35,571 nt of DNA from Caballeronia sp. BR6202001591004 (GCA_029439525.1 JAQFVJ010000002.1:1-35571), one strand, 5' to 3'; numbered from the stretch's first letter, positions 19,974 through 28,837 are shown. Program-made: numbers and translations. Notes: generated from the sequence alone by a model not told the origin.

Positions 19974-21294
19974 ATGACTACCCGTTGTCTGAGCTTCATC
20001 CAATTCGACACCCCGCAGGTTCTCAACAATCGCCGACACTACGCAGCGCTGCTCGGCTACACGCACGACACCGTATCGCTGATCGCCATCCAGTCGCAGG
20101 CGCATCGTCTGCTCCTCAACAAGTACGAAGCGATTCTTCATCATCTGCGCGGCCTGCCTGACATGGGTTCGCTCGTCTGCTTCACCGAAGACTGTCTCGT
20201 GCTGAATCCGCATCATGTCGAGCCGATGATCGAAGGCCGGCAACATCTGCTCATGGCGGTCGGCGGCAATATGGGCAAATACCAGACCGCCGTGCAAATC
20301 TGGCGCAACACGCCGGACGTCCGCCAACTCATCACGCGATGCATCGAGCACTGAAAGATCACCGGCCCCGTGCACGATGAAGTCGAACTGCTTTCCGCGC
20401 TGGATTATGTGGATCCTCATACGGAACTCGGCGGCATCTCGTGTGCATGATGCTCAGTAATCCACGCTGCATGCCGATCTGGACCAAATACCCTCAGTGG
20501 TGGACGATCGTGACGGTCGAAGAGACGACGTACGGACATGTTCATCCGGTGTTTCGCGACGCGCTTGCCGAACACATCAACGACTGGCAGCAAAAGGCGT
20601 CCCCCTGCTCGATTTTTCCGGGCAGTTTCCGGTGCCGGACGAAGCCTTCAGCGTGTTCAATCCGGGACGTCCTCATGCGCTCATCACGTATTACACGTCG
20701 AACGTGCGCGACTTCGGCACCATCGCGGAAACGAACATGCGGCGCTATTGGCGAGCGTCACGGCTACACGCTGTAGTGTATCGCCAGACGCCCGCCGATG
20801 TCGATCCCGGCTCGACGGGCACGTGGCTCAAGCCATGGTTTCTGCGCAAGCATCTGCCGCATCACGAATGGGCGATGTGGGTCGATGCGGACATCCTGTT
20901 TCTCGACCAAAGCAAACCGCTCGATCCGCTGTTCCGCGATCGCGACATCGTGGCCGCGCACGACATCGGGCCGTGGGTCATCAACGCGGGCGTGCTGGGT
21001 TTTCGCCGCAAGCCGGCCGTGCTCGCGTTTGTCGATGAGATGTATCGGCAGGTCAACGCCGCGCCCGACAAATCGAGCACGTACGCCAACGGCGGCGATC
21101 AGACCATCATCGCGAAACTGCTGCAGGATCGGCTTGGCTGGAAGCTCGAAAACGGCTTCGACTGCATCACCCTCAACCCGCCTTGGTACTTCCAGCAGCG
21201 CTCGAACCTGATGGTTCACTACCTCGCCATCGCGACACCGCTGCGCGCCATGCTGATGGGCGCGAACGAGCGCCTGAGCCGGCAACTCGGCTGA
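19974..21294 (+). pseudogene. Two-domain glycosyltransferase, nonsense and frameshifts
   Basis: From ATG 19974 (MTTRCLSFIQFDTPQVLNNR) the reassembled protein has about 440 residues. The N-terminal half contains GLPDMGSLVCFTEDCLVLNP, a degenerate DxD-like site, then HLLMAVGGNMGKYQTAVQIW. A TGA at 20352-20354 interrupts RCIEH-KITGPVHDEVELLS. The second half, after indels near 20440 and 20600, holds LITYYTSNVRDFGTIAETNM, WLKPWFLRKHLPHHEWAMWV and the metal-binding DAD in VDADILFLDQ. DIGPWVINAGVLGFRRKP and TYANGGDQTIIAKLLQDRL follow. The D-x-D and NxGxxxxR layout resembles GT-A transferases of the GT34/GMA12 type. Donor and acceptor are unknown. A compensated pair of shifts near 20750-20785 garbles ten residues. 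Confidence 0.7.
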
Positions 21295-21318
21295 CGCCCG
21301 CCTCTTCCCGCCCCCTCC

Positions 21319-22269
21319 TTATTTCACGCCGAGCGCAGTCTGAACGGCCTGCAGGCCGTTGCCGCCGCTCGCCGTGGTCACGCCATCGAGCCACGTCTTC
21401 AGCAGTTCCGGATGCCGCTTGAGCGCATCGAACGCGGCGGTATCGATATTCGTCTTGTTCTGCAGCACGTCGGTGATGACGCTGTTTTCCAGATCGACGT
21501 TGAACGCCATCTGCTTGAACAGGCGTCCGACGTTCGGGCATTGCTGTTCCCAGCGCGTGCGTGACACCGTGTTCACGGTCGCGCCGCCGAAGTTCGGACC
21601 GAAATACTTGTCGCCGCGGTCGAGATACGTGAGCTTGAACTTCGTGTTCATCAGATGCGGCTCCCATACCAAAAACACGATCCACTTCTTGTCGCGCACG
21701 GCGCGTTCGACCTGCGTGAGCATCGCGGTTTCGCTGGACTCCACGAGCTTCCAGTCGCCCAGCCCGAACACCTTGTCGTCCACCATTTTCTTTTGATGTT
21801 CTGATTCGCGGGCGCGCCCGGTTCGATACCGTAGATGTGCTTGTCGAACTTGTCCGCGTTCTTCGCGAGATCGGCGAACGAATGCACGCCGGCCGCCGCG
21901 ACATAATCCGGCACGGCAAGCGTGAACTTCGCGTTGGATAGATTCGGGCGCACCAGGTCGATCGACTTCTCCTCGACGAACGGCTTCACGAGCGGCGCCT
22001 GCGCGGGCATCTAGTTGCCGAGGAAGACGTCGATCTGCCCTTTCTTCAAGCCCTGATACGTGATCGGCACCGACAGGTTCGCGACGTTCTGCTTGTAGCC
22101 CAGCGCCTTCAGCAAGATGCCGCTCATCGCGTTGGTCGCGTCGGATATCGGTCCAGCCCGGATCGGCCATGCGCACCTGCTCGCACGACGGCGGATCGGC
22201 GGCGAGCACAGGCCACGCCGCGCATGCGAGTACTGCGGTGAGAAGCGCATCGAGAAGAGCTTTTTTCAT
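21319..22269 (-). pseudogene. choX: Choline/betaine ABC transporter binding protein (ChoX-like), frameshifts and nonsense
   Basis: From ATG 22269-22267: signal peptide KKALLDALLTAVLACAAWPV, then CEQVRMADPGWTDI and, after an indel near 22145, TNAMSGILLKALGYKQNVAN and GLKKGQIDVFLGN. The next codon is TAG (22013-22011), where ChoX proteins have Trp (FLGNWMPAQ). The rest reads ADKFDKHIYGIEPGAPANQN, VFGLGDWKLVESSETAMLTQ and WIVFLVWEPHLMNTKFKLTY, ending TALGVK at TAA 21321-21319. It is an OpuAC-type receptor for choline or betaine and a paralogue of caiX at 16243. It lies 47 bases downstream of betC, the standard betC-choX pairing for choline-O-sulfate use. One further indel lies near 21795. Confidence 0.85.
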
Positions 22270-22316
22270 GGTGCGTTCCTGTCGTTATGTGAGGTTGGAT
22301 TGACGCGAAACGAACG

Positions 22317-23700
22317 TCAGCGTTCGACGGCAGGAAAGCGCGCCATCGCTTCGAGATCGTCCAGATCGATGTGATTGCGCATGTAGCGCTGGCTTGCATC
22401 GACGTGAAGTTGCCGGTCCCACGACTGAATGGTGCCGAGCGTCGTTTCGCCGAAATGGAAATGGCCGCGGCGCTGGCTTTTCAGCACATCGCGATGCAGC
22501 GCCTCCAGATTCCAACATCGGCCGATTTCCTTGCGGAATGCCTCGACGATCGCCACGTAGTGCTCGTCGTTGGCAAGATTGGTACGTTCGAGCGGATCGG
22601 CCTGCACGTCGTAGAGCTGATCGGGATCGACGCTCGTGTGGATGAACTTGTAGCTGCCGCGGCGGATCATCACGATCGGCGCGATCGCGCCTTCCGCGAG
22701 ATATTCGCCGATCGCTTCGTCGTGACCGCCGGTCTGCGCGAGATGCGGCACGAGGCTTTGACCGTCGATGCTATCGGGCCAGTCCTGCGGCAACGCTTCG
22801 CGCGCCATGTCGACAAGCGTCGGCAACACGTCGAGATGCGACACCGAATCTTTCACCCGCTGTGCGCGATATTTCTTCGGCTGATGCACGATCAGCGGCA
22901 CGCGGCAGCCGCCTTCTAAGAAGGTCATCTTGTACCAGAGGCCGCGTTTGCCGAGCATTTCGCCGTGATCGGACGTGACGATGATCGTCGTGTTCTCGGC
23001 GAGCCCGGCCTGTTCGAGCGCTTCGAGGACCACGCCGAACTGATCGTCCACATACGAGACCGCGCCGTAGTAAGCGCGGCATTTGCTGATCCGTCAGCGG
23101 CTTGCGGTCCGCTTCGTACACATGGCGCAGGCGCTTCGAATGCGTATCGCATTCGTCAAGCGAATCGCGATACGCGGGCCGACGTCTTCTTCCTGATACA
23201 TGTCCCAGTACTTGCGCGGAATCGCGTACGGATCGTGCGGATGCGTGAGCGATGCGACCATCATGAAGGGCCGCGTGTCGCGTCCGACATGACGCTCGCG
23301 CGCGATATCGAAGAGCTTTTGACGCGTCGTGAAGGTCACTTCGTCGTCGAAGTCGAGTTGATTGGTGCGCACGCACGGACCCGCGTCGATCACCGAGCTC
23401 ATGTTGTGATACCAGGTCGGGCGCGCTTCGAAATGCGTCCAGTCCGGCGTCCAGCCAAAATCGGCGGGATAGATGTCGGTAATCAGACGCTCCTCGAAAC
23501 CGTGAAGCTGGTCCGTGCCGCAAAAATGCATCTTGCCCGACAAAATGGTGCGATAGCCTTCGGCGCGCAGATAGTGCGCGAAGGTCAGCGTCTCGGAGGG
23601 GAATTCGGTGGCGTTGTCATACGCGCCGATGTTGGACGGCAGCTTGCCCGCGAGCAAAGAGAAGCGCGACGGCGCGCACAACGGAGGAGCGCTGATGCCT
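22317..23700 (-). pseudogene. betC: Choline-sulfatase, 5'-truncated and frameshifted
   Basis: The readable part starts at about 23700 with PPLCAPSRFSLLAGKLPSNI, which contains the sulfatase C-x-P-S-R motif whose Cys becomes formylglycine. It continues AEGYRTILSGKMHFCGTDQL, HGFEERLITDIYPADFGWTP, HFEARPTWYHNMSSVIDAGP and MMVASLTHPHDPYAIPRKYW. After indels near 23165 and 23060 it runs TTIIVTSDHGEMLGKRGLWY (metal-binding DH), SIDGQSLVPHLAQTGGHDEA and IDLDDLEAMARFPAVER to the stop at 22317. Choline-sulfatase cleaves choline-O-sulfate to choline and sulfate. The first 50 or so residues, with the N-terminal metal-binding Asp pair, are missing. The DNA upstream of 23700 is unrelated and leads into the ImmA region, so a rearrangement removed the 5' end. 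Confidence 0.87.
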
Positions 23701-23781
23701 GCACCTGGGAGCCTCGGTCGACGCCCGGTCCGCTCTTCAAATTGGCGAAAAAACCACAATATATTGCGCATTTCTCTTTCA

Positions 23782-23811
23782 TTGACACGATATCTTGATA
23801 TCGTGCTAATC
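23782..23811 (+). promoter_or_regulatory. Promoter with overlapping palindromic operator
   Basis: TTGACA (23782-23787) is a consensus -35 box; GCTAAT (23805-23810) lies 17 bases on as a fair -10. Overlapping and filling the spacer is a perfect palindrome, CACGATATC-TT-GATATCGTG (23786-23805). A repressor bound there would block polymerase. It lies about 40 bases upstream of the ImmA/IrrE-like gene. Xre-type repressors commonly use such 9-bp arms, but no HTH gene is visible next to it. Confidence 0.7.
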
Positions 23812-23848
23812 TGGGTATATAGATAACGATGCCAAAGTTGAGGTCCTC

Positions 23849-24552
23849 GTGATCACCGCCAACCGACGCGCCGAGATCGAGAACACTATCCGGGGCATGC
23901 ACCGCGAAATCATTCAAGGCGCGAAGCTGCGGCACGCCGCCGACCTGCCGCCCTATCCGTAGCTTTTCTCCTGACGCGGCGATCGAGAAGTATGACTACT
24001 CGTTTTGAAGTGCGCGACTCCATGCCGGCGGCGCACGCCGACGGCCGATATCAAACCGCCGGACTGATCGACACCGAACAACGCTTGGTTGTGGTGTCGA
24101 GTGATCTGACGTATGAAACTTAGCGCTTCACGACGGCCCATGAGTTGGGGCATCTCGTTTTTCACGAAATGATGCCTGGAATGAGGCTGCATTGCGATCG
24201 CCCGATCACCGGCGAGAGCATGAGCGCGAAGGACCCGATCGAAGCGGAGGCAGACTACTTCGCCGCTGTGTGCCTTGCGCCCGGGCGGACCGTGGAGCAT
24301 TACTTCCGCAAGCGATTCGGCGACATCCGGCTGACCCTCAACGAAACCCCACTGCTTTTTTTCACGTAGCGGGGTTCAAGGGCGTCGCAGACCTGATGAC
24401 CTCCCCCGCCGGGGTTTCTCGCATTTCCGATCGCCGTGGCGCGCGCCGGCTCGTTCAACGGCAAGCGGTTTGAATCTCTCGCGCATTTTTCCGGACTGTC
24501 GCCGACGGCGATGGGAATTCGCTTGAAAGAGCTTGGGCTTGTCGCGTATTAA
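23849..24552 (+). pseudogene. ImmA/IrrE-type metallopeptidase, nonsense and frameshifts
   Basis: A GTG at 23849 opens VITANRRAEIENTIRGMHRE, followed by broken frames with SPDAAIEKYDYSFEVRDSMP and DGRYQTAGLIDTEQRLVVVS. An in-frame TAG (24121-24123) then precedes RFTTAHELGHLVFHEMM, the HExxH zinc-protease motif of ImmA/IrrE (DUF955), with EAEADYFAAVCLAP supplying the downstream third ligand (E-x-x-A/D). The C-terminus, in another frame, is FESLAHFSGLSPTAMGIRLK and ends ELGLVAY at TAA 24550-24552. Reconstructed size is about 230 residues. These peptidases cleave a partner Xre-type repressor to induce mobile elements or stress genes. No partner HTH is visible. Three or more indels and the amber codon inactivate it. 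The start is the least certain part. Confidence 0.78.
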
Positions 24553-24671
24553 GCAGCCGCTTTGCGCGTCTCTGGCGTCTTAATTAAATTCCGCGAGGTC
24601 GCATCATGATCACGCGACACTTTTAGGCGCCAGGCCCCGATCTTACTTTGTTTAATTTGCAAGGAAGCGGC

Positions 24672-25031
24672 TTATGGGGCAGCCCAAAACATTTTAATTG
24701 CCTCGGTAGTCGAGAGAAAAATCAATATCCAGAAGAGCAATGGCCCTGCCACGCCTTTGAATTTAAAACCAGCGAATTCCACATCGACATCTCCGCGGAC
24801 AGTTTACAAGGCAATCACCAGATAAAAAGAGAATACTGCAGCAAACGACACTCCAAAAAACAACGCGTAATTCTTGCTCATGAAATCGAAAAAACGATCT
24901 GTGGCGTTCGTCGAGTAAACGTAAGTCCCAAACACAATGGGTAAAATCAGAACAAGTGGCCCAACATAAGCCACCACCCGGTCAAAACCATGACGCCAAT
25001 GATCAGGCTGATCTTCCAACTGGGTTGCCAT
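24672..25031 (-). pseudogene. Small three-helix membrane protein with one in-frame stop
   Basis: From ATG 25031-25029: MATQLEDQPDHWRHGFDRVV, then hydrophobic helix AYVGPLVLILPIVFGTYVYS and a second helix YALFFGVSFAAVFSFYLVIA. A TAA at 24806-24804 interrupts. In the same frame it continues TVRGDVDVEFAGFKFKGVAG and a third helix GPLLFWILIFLSTTEAIKMF, ending WAAP at TAA 24674-24672. Both halves read as membrane protein with no frame change, so the TAA is probably a point mutation, for example from CAA. The EFAGFKFKG segment before the last helix is reminiscent of small unassigned membrane proteins. I cannot name a function. It is the last gene of a three-gene minus-strand cassette; the 75-residue two-helix product could still be made. 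Confidence 0.6.
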
Positions 25032-25054
25032 ATCTGATTTCCCATTATACAAAT

Positions 25055-25369
25055 TTAACCGCGCTGAGGCACAGCGGAATACAGGTTGTTTATGAATGCA
25101 TTCAGCGCCACCTGAAGCAAAGCTTTGTCCTGATATTGAGACGATTCGAGCTGGAGCTTATAAGTGTTTTCTTCTTCCAAAAGCTTTTCTCGAAGGTCCT
25201 CTTTGTCTATTTGTTGATTGGCATAAAACTCCATAACGAGTTTTAATCTTGCGCCGTGAGAGTTCCTAATTTCCTCAAGATAATCGCTAATGTTTGGGAT
25301 ATTGGCACCCACTGCCGCAATTGCCGCATTGGCCGCCGCTTTCAGCGATGCGCCCGGATCGAAGGCCAT
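25055..25369 (-). CDS. Hypothetical 104-residue helical protein, intact
   Basis: ATG 25369-25367 gives MAFDPGASLKAAANAAIAAV and the frame is clean to TAA. An Ala-rich amphipathic N-terminus is followed by a charged helix likely to form a coiled coil (KEDLREKLLEEENTYKLQLE) and ALLQVALNAFINNLYSAVPQ. There is no signal peptide and no membrane span. It starts one base after the stop of the upstream lipoprotein gene and ends 23 bases before the next ATG, so the three genes form one transcription unit. Base composition is clearly lower in GC than the core genes. I do not recognise the family. It is the only unbroken member of the cassette. Confidence 0.65.
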   Translation of the reverse strand: MAFDPGASLKAAANAAIAAVGANIPNISDYLEEIRNSHGARLKLVMEFYANQQIDKEDLREKLLEEENTYKLQLESSQYQDKALLQVALNAFINNLYSAVPQRG

Positions 25370-25370
25370 C

Positions 25371-25839
25371 TCAACACCGCATTTGGTTGTGCCCGTCGCG
25401 AGTTTTTTTGCTTTCTTCGTTCTTTAGAAGAGAGACGAAAAGAGCTTCAAAATCGTTTCGGTCGATTATCAAATCTGCGTCTGAATACCGATTGGTCTTT
25501 TTATGCTTGTCCCTATGCGCCTCCCAGGAGGATCGAACTTGAGTGGCGAGATTAATTGAAGATTGATTATTTTCAATAGCTTACTCTCGCAAAACCAACA
25601 CTCTGATATCTGTGTGGATTTTAGCGTATTGCGCTTTGCTTTTCGCAAACTGACGCTCGGTTGGCGGCTTAATCAACATGTCTTGGTAAAATTCTACTAC
25701 TTCACCGGAAACCTTCGTTATGACTGTTTGGTCGTCGGCATTGGATGGCGCGATGAGATGAATGGGGCACCCCGTCAAAACAAAAGCCAATGAAAAATTC
25801 TCGACGGAGAAAACTCCGAATCGGATTGGTTAACATCAT
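25371..25839 (-). pseudogene. Small lipoprotein of unknown function, frameshift and stop
   Basis: ATG 25839-25837 follows a good ribosome site (AAAGAGGG). MLTNPIRSFLRREFF and, after a one-base shift near 25795, LAFVLTGCPIHLIAPSN form a type II signal peptide with lipobox LTGC. The mature part DDQTVITKVSGEVVEFYQDM, LIKPPTERQFAKSKAQYAKI and HTDIRVLVLRE meets an in-frame TAA (25583-25581). It then continues in the same frame with SSINLATQVRSSWEAHRDKH and LIIDRNDFEALFVSLLKNEE to TGA 25373-25371. The restored protein has about 155 residues. Function not recognised. AT-rich composition suggests transfer. The TAA fits a CAA-to-TAA change. Confidence 0.6.
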
Positions 25840-25924
25840 TCTGCGCCCTCTTTCATTTTTTGATTGCGGGTTTAGCTTCAACAAATATTAGGACGCTTGT
25901 GAAAAGGTTCCATTTTCTTCTTGC

Positions 25925-26262
25925 TTAGGAAAGCATATTCAGCGTCTTCAACGATTGTGTGGGGAAACGCACTGTTCTACGATTCGAGCGTATTTGAATC
26001 ATTCGAAGAAAATAAGACTCAGTCCGCAGGATGATGATTTCGATGCCCGCCAAACCTTGCTTAACAGACGCCTATCTAAAGATGGTCCGACCGACGCCAT
26101 CCTGCAGGCTGATCACGCCGCGCTGACTCGTCGGTTTTTCAGAATCAGGTGTGTTACGATTGGTGATCCAGTTAGAAATATTTTCAACCCCGCCCATCTC
26201 CCGCCTAAGCGATTGATTTTTATAGCGTTTCAGGACTTCTGGTTTGTCCTCCCTGATTTGCC
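25925..26262 (-). other. Possible degraded ORF of unknown origin
   Basis: Reading the minus strand from about 26262 to the stop at 25927-25925 gives a frame with one internal TAG near 26080 and no obvious start codon. It reads WWQIREDKPEVLKRYKNQSL, REMGGVENISNWITNRNTP and SEKPTSQRGVISLQDGVG. The composition looks protein-like, but no family is recognised. It may be a leftover of the same accessory patch or chance. The rest of 25840-26270 shows no other gene. Confidence 0.25.
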
Positions 26263-26273
26263 ACCAGCTTCAA

Positions 26274-26308
26274 AAAAAGCCGCTGTTCCGCAAGGACAGC
26301 GGCTTTTT
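26274..26308. terminator. Bidirectional rho-independent terminator
   Basis: AAAAAGCCGCTGT (26274-26286) pairs perfectly with ACAGCGGCTTTTT (26296-26308). The inner bases can add CC/GG around a GCAA tetraloop with one bulged T. The A-run before and T-run after make it work in both directions. It separates the AT-rich accessory patch from the rpiR gene at 26385. Confidence 0.9.
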
Positions 26309-26384
26309 CACATCCACGCGCACCGCGCCCCTCTCCACGGCAGCGCTCATGCTTAAATTAAATAGCGCGCCCACCGCCCTTCGC

Positions 26385-26850
26385 ATGAGCAACGTGCCCA
26401 CATTCGACCAACTCGCCGCGACTATTCGCGAGCGCTTTCCCGATCTGAGCCCGCAATTTCAGGCCGGCGCCGACTTCCTGCTCGACTTCCCCGTAAAGTC
26501 GCCGTGCTCTCGAGGCGCAAAGTCGCGGAGCGCGCCAAGGTCCAGCCCGCGGCGATGGTCCGTCTCTCCCAGCAACTCGGCTCCCGGCTGGAACGAACTA
26601 CGCGAAATCTTCGTGAGCCGCGTGCGCACGCGCTCCGGGCTGCTCACGGCGCGCGCGGACCCTCGTCAAAGGCGGCTCCGACAATCAGCTAAGCCGCGAT
26701 CTGGCTCAAGCACAGGCGCACAACCTAGACCTCACCCTCGCGCAAAACGCGGCAAGCGTCGTCGAAGCGGCCAAAACGCTGAAAAAGGCGCCACACCTCC
26801 ACGTCGCCGGATTCCGTTCCCGCTATCCCGTCGCGTTCGGTTTGCGGCTA
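26385..26850 (+). pseudogene. MurR/RpiR-family regulator, SIS domain deleted
   Basis: ATG 26385 gives MSNVPTFDQLAATIRERFPD, LSPQFQAGADFLLDFP and, after an indel near 26500, KVAVLSRRKVAERAKVQPAA and MVRLSQQLG, the HTH_6 DNA-binding domain of RpiR regulators. After further shifts AHNLDLTLAQNAASVVEAAK and KAPHLHVAGFRSRYPVAFGL mark the start of the sugar-phosphate-binding SIS domain, which then ends abruptly near 26850. Family members are about 285 residues; about 130 residues of SIS domain are gone and the aminotransferase ATG follows only 50 bases later. A deletion probably fused the two regions. It would have regulated the downstream genes. Confidence 0.8.
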
Positions 26851-26900
26851 TCGGCTGTTCCGGCCCGCAACATGTCATGTTCACGAACGAGGCTGACTCC

Positions 26901-28219
26901 ATGACCACCGTATTCTACCGCGCGCCACCCTGCCGTGCGCGGGAAGGCATCGAAATCGTCGATTCCACCGGCAAGCGCTATATCGATGCCTGCGGCGGCG
27001 CGGCGGTCTCGTGCCTCGGGCACAGCCATCCACGCGTAATCGAGGCGATCCAGCGTCAGGCCGCGCAGTTGCCCTACGCGCACACGTCGTTTTCACGACC
27101 GAACCAGCCGAAGCGCTCGCCGATTTCCTCGTCGATGCCGCGCCGCAAGGTCTCGGTCACGTCTACTTCGTGTCCGGCGGTTCCGAGGCGATGGAAGCTG
27201 CGCTCAAGCTCGCGCGCCAGTACTTCGTCGAAAATGGCCAGCCCGCGCGGAGACACTTCATCGCGCGCCGGCAGAGCTATCACGACAACACGCTCGGCGC
27301 GCTCGCGATCGGCGGCAACGCATGGCGGCGCGAGCCGTTTCTGCTGATTCTGATCGAGGCGCATCACGTATCGCCGTGCTTCGCGTATCGCGAGCAGCGC
27401 GCGGACGAAAGCGAATCGGCCTTCGCCCAGCGTCTCGCCGATGAACTCGAAGCGAAGATCCTCGAACTCGGCGCGGAGTCGGTCGCGGCGTTCGTCGCGG
27501 AAACCGTGGTTAGCGCGACGGCCAGCACAGTGCCGCCGGTGCGCGAGTATTTCCGCAAGATCCGCGCGGTGTGCGACAAGTACGGCGCCCTGCTGATCCC
27601 TCGACGAAGTGATGTCCGCATGGGCCGCACGGGCCACCTCTTCGCGTGCGAGGAAGACGGCATCGCCCGACATTCTCGCGATCGCCAAAAGCCTCGGCGC
27701 GGGTTATCAGGCCATCGGCGCGACGCAGGTTTCGGATGAAATCTACGGCACGATCGGCGGCGGCTCGGACTTCTTTCAGCACGGGCACATTATACATGTA
27801 TATCGGTCACGCGACGGCGCTCGCGATGCAGCAAGTCATCGCAGAAGACAAACTGCTCGACAACGTCAAGGCGCACAGCGAGCAAATGCGCGCGACGCTG
27901 CGTTCACGCTTCGCAAGTCACCCTTCAATCGGTGATGTGCGCCGCCGCAGCTTGTTCGTCGGCGTCGAACTGGTGCGCGACCGTGATTCGAAATCGCCAT
28001 TCGATCCCGCGCTCAGGCTTCACGCGATCATCAAGAACGAGGCGATGAAGCGCGGCCTCATGGTCTATCCGATGGGCGGCACCATCGATGGATGGCAAAA
28101 ACGGCGATCATGTGTTGCTGGTGCCGCCGTTCATCTGCACGGCCGCGCAGATCGACACGATCGCCGATCGTCTCGCCGATGCAATCGACGGCGCGCTCGC
28201 CGTCATCGGCGCACGTTGA
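26901..28219 (+). pseudogene. Class-III (omega) aminotransferase, several frameshifts
   Basis: ATG 26901 gives MTTVFYRAPPCRAREGIEIV, DSTGKRYIDACGGAAVSCLG and HSHPRVIEAIQRQAAQLPYA, the standard start of PLP class-III enzymes. After an indel near 27095 come HVYFVSGGSEAMEAALKLAR (PLP phosphate loop SGGSEA) and RRQSYHDNTLGALAIGG. After others near 27600 and 27668, ILAIAKSLGAGYQAIGATQV carries the PLP lysine. A 7-base insertion (ATTATAC) near 27787 precedes YIGHATALAMQQVIAEDKLL. The last part, RGLMVYPMGGTIDG, shifts again near 28090 and ends at TGA 28217-28219. Size is about 440 residues. Substrate is not deducible; relatives in this gene order are listed as aspartate-family aminotransferases. It sits 23 bases before the next gene. 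Confidence 0.85.
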
Positions 28220-28242
28220 ACCACGCGAACCTGGACGCAAAC

Positions 28243-28795
28243 ATGAGCAAGCGACTTCCCGATTTCGATATCGCCACCGCGACCGACGAACAGAAAGCCG
28301 TAGTGTGCAGGATATTCTCAACGGCCCGCGCGGCAACCTGAATGGTCCGTTTCTCGGCTGGATCTTCAGCCCTGAACTCGCGCAGCATGCGCAGAAGCTC
28401 GGCGCGTTCTGCCGCTACAAAACGGGCCTGCCGCTGCGGCTGTCGGAACTGGCGATCCTGGTGACGGCCGCGTGCTGGTACTCGCAGGCGGAGTGGCACA
28501 TCCATCATCCGATCGCGCTCGATGCGTGCGTCCCCGCCGATGTCGCCGAAGCCTCGATGGCAAAACGCCGCGTTTTGATCACGACGATGACAAGCTGATC
28601 TACGACTTCGCCTCCGAGCTCTACGAGCACAAGCGCGTGTCCGACGCGACCTACAACGCCACCGTGCGCCGCTTCGGTCATGAGGTCGTGATCAATCTGG
28701 TCGGCCTGCTCGGCTATTACGCGCTCGTCGCAATGACGCTCAATACCTTCAGCATGCGCGCGCAAGGTCAGACGGAACTGCCCTTCGCGGAATGC
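28243..28795 (+). pseudogene. Carboxymuconolactone-decarboxylase-family protein, frameshifts and lost stop
   Basis: ATG 28243: MSKRLPDFDIATATDEQKAV, then after an indel near 28305 ILNGPRGNLNGPFLGWIFSP and ELAQHAQKLGAFCRYKTGLP. LSELAILVTAACWYSQAEWH with IHHPIAL follows, the E-W-x-x-H signature of this AhpD-like fold (without the CxxC pair of peroxidase members). A further shift near 28550 precedes DKLIYDFASELYEHKRVSDA and LVGLLGYYALVAMTLNTFSM. The protein should end ELPFAE, but the next codon is TGC (28793-28795) where a TGA is expected, so translation would run on into the terminator hairpin. About 185 residues. Activity unknown. Confidence 0.82.
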
Positions 28796-28803
28796 TCGAA
28801 TCA

Positions 28804-28829
28804 GCGAGCGCGCCATCTGGCGCGCTCGC
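28804..28829. terminator. Strong hairpin between convergent genes
   Basis: GCGAGCGCGCC (28804-28814) and GGCGCGCTCGC (28819-28829) are perfect 11-bp arms with an ATCT loop. It lies between the end of the CMD gene (+) and the end of the binding-protein gene (-), nine bases from the latter's stop. There is no long T-tract on either side. Confidence 0.75.
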
Positions 28830-28837
28830 GTCGAACG

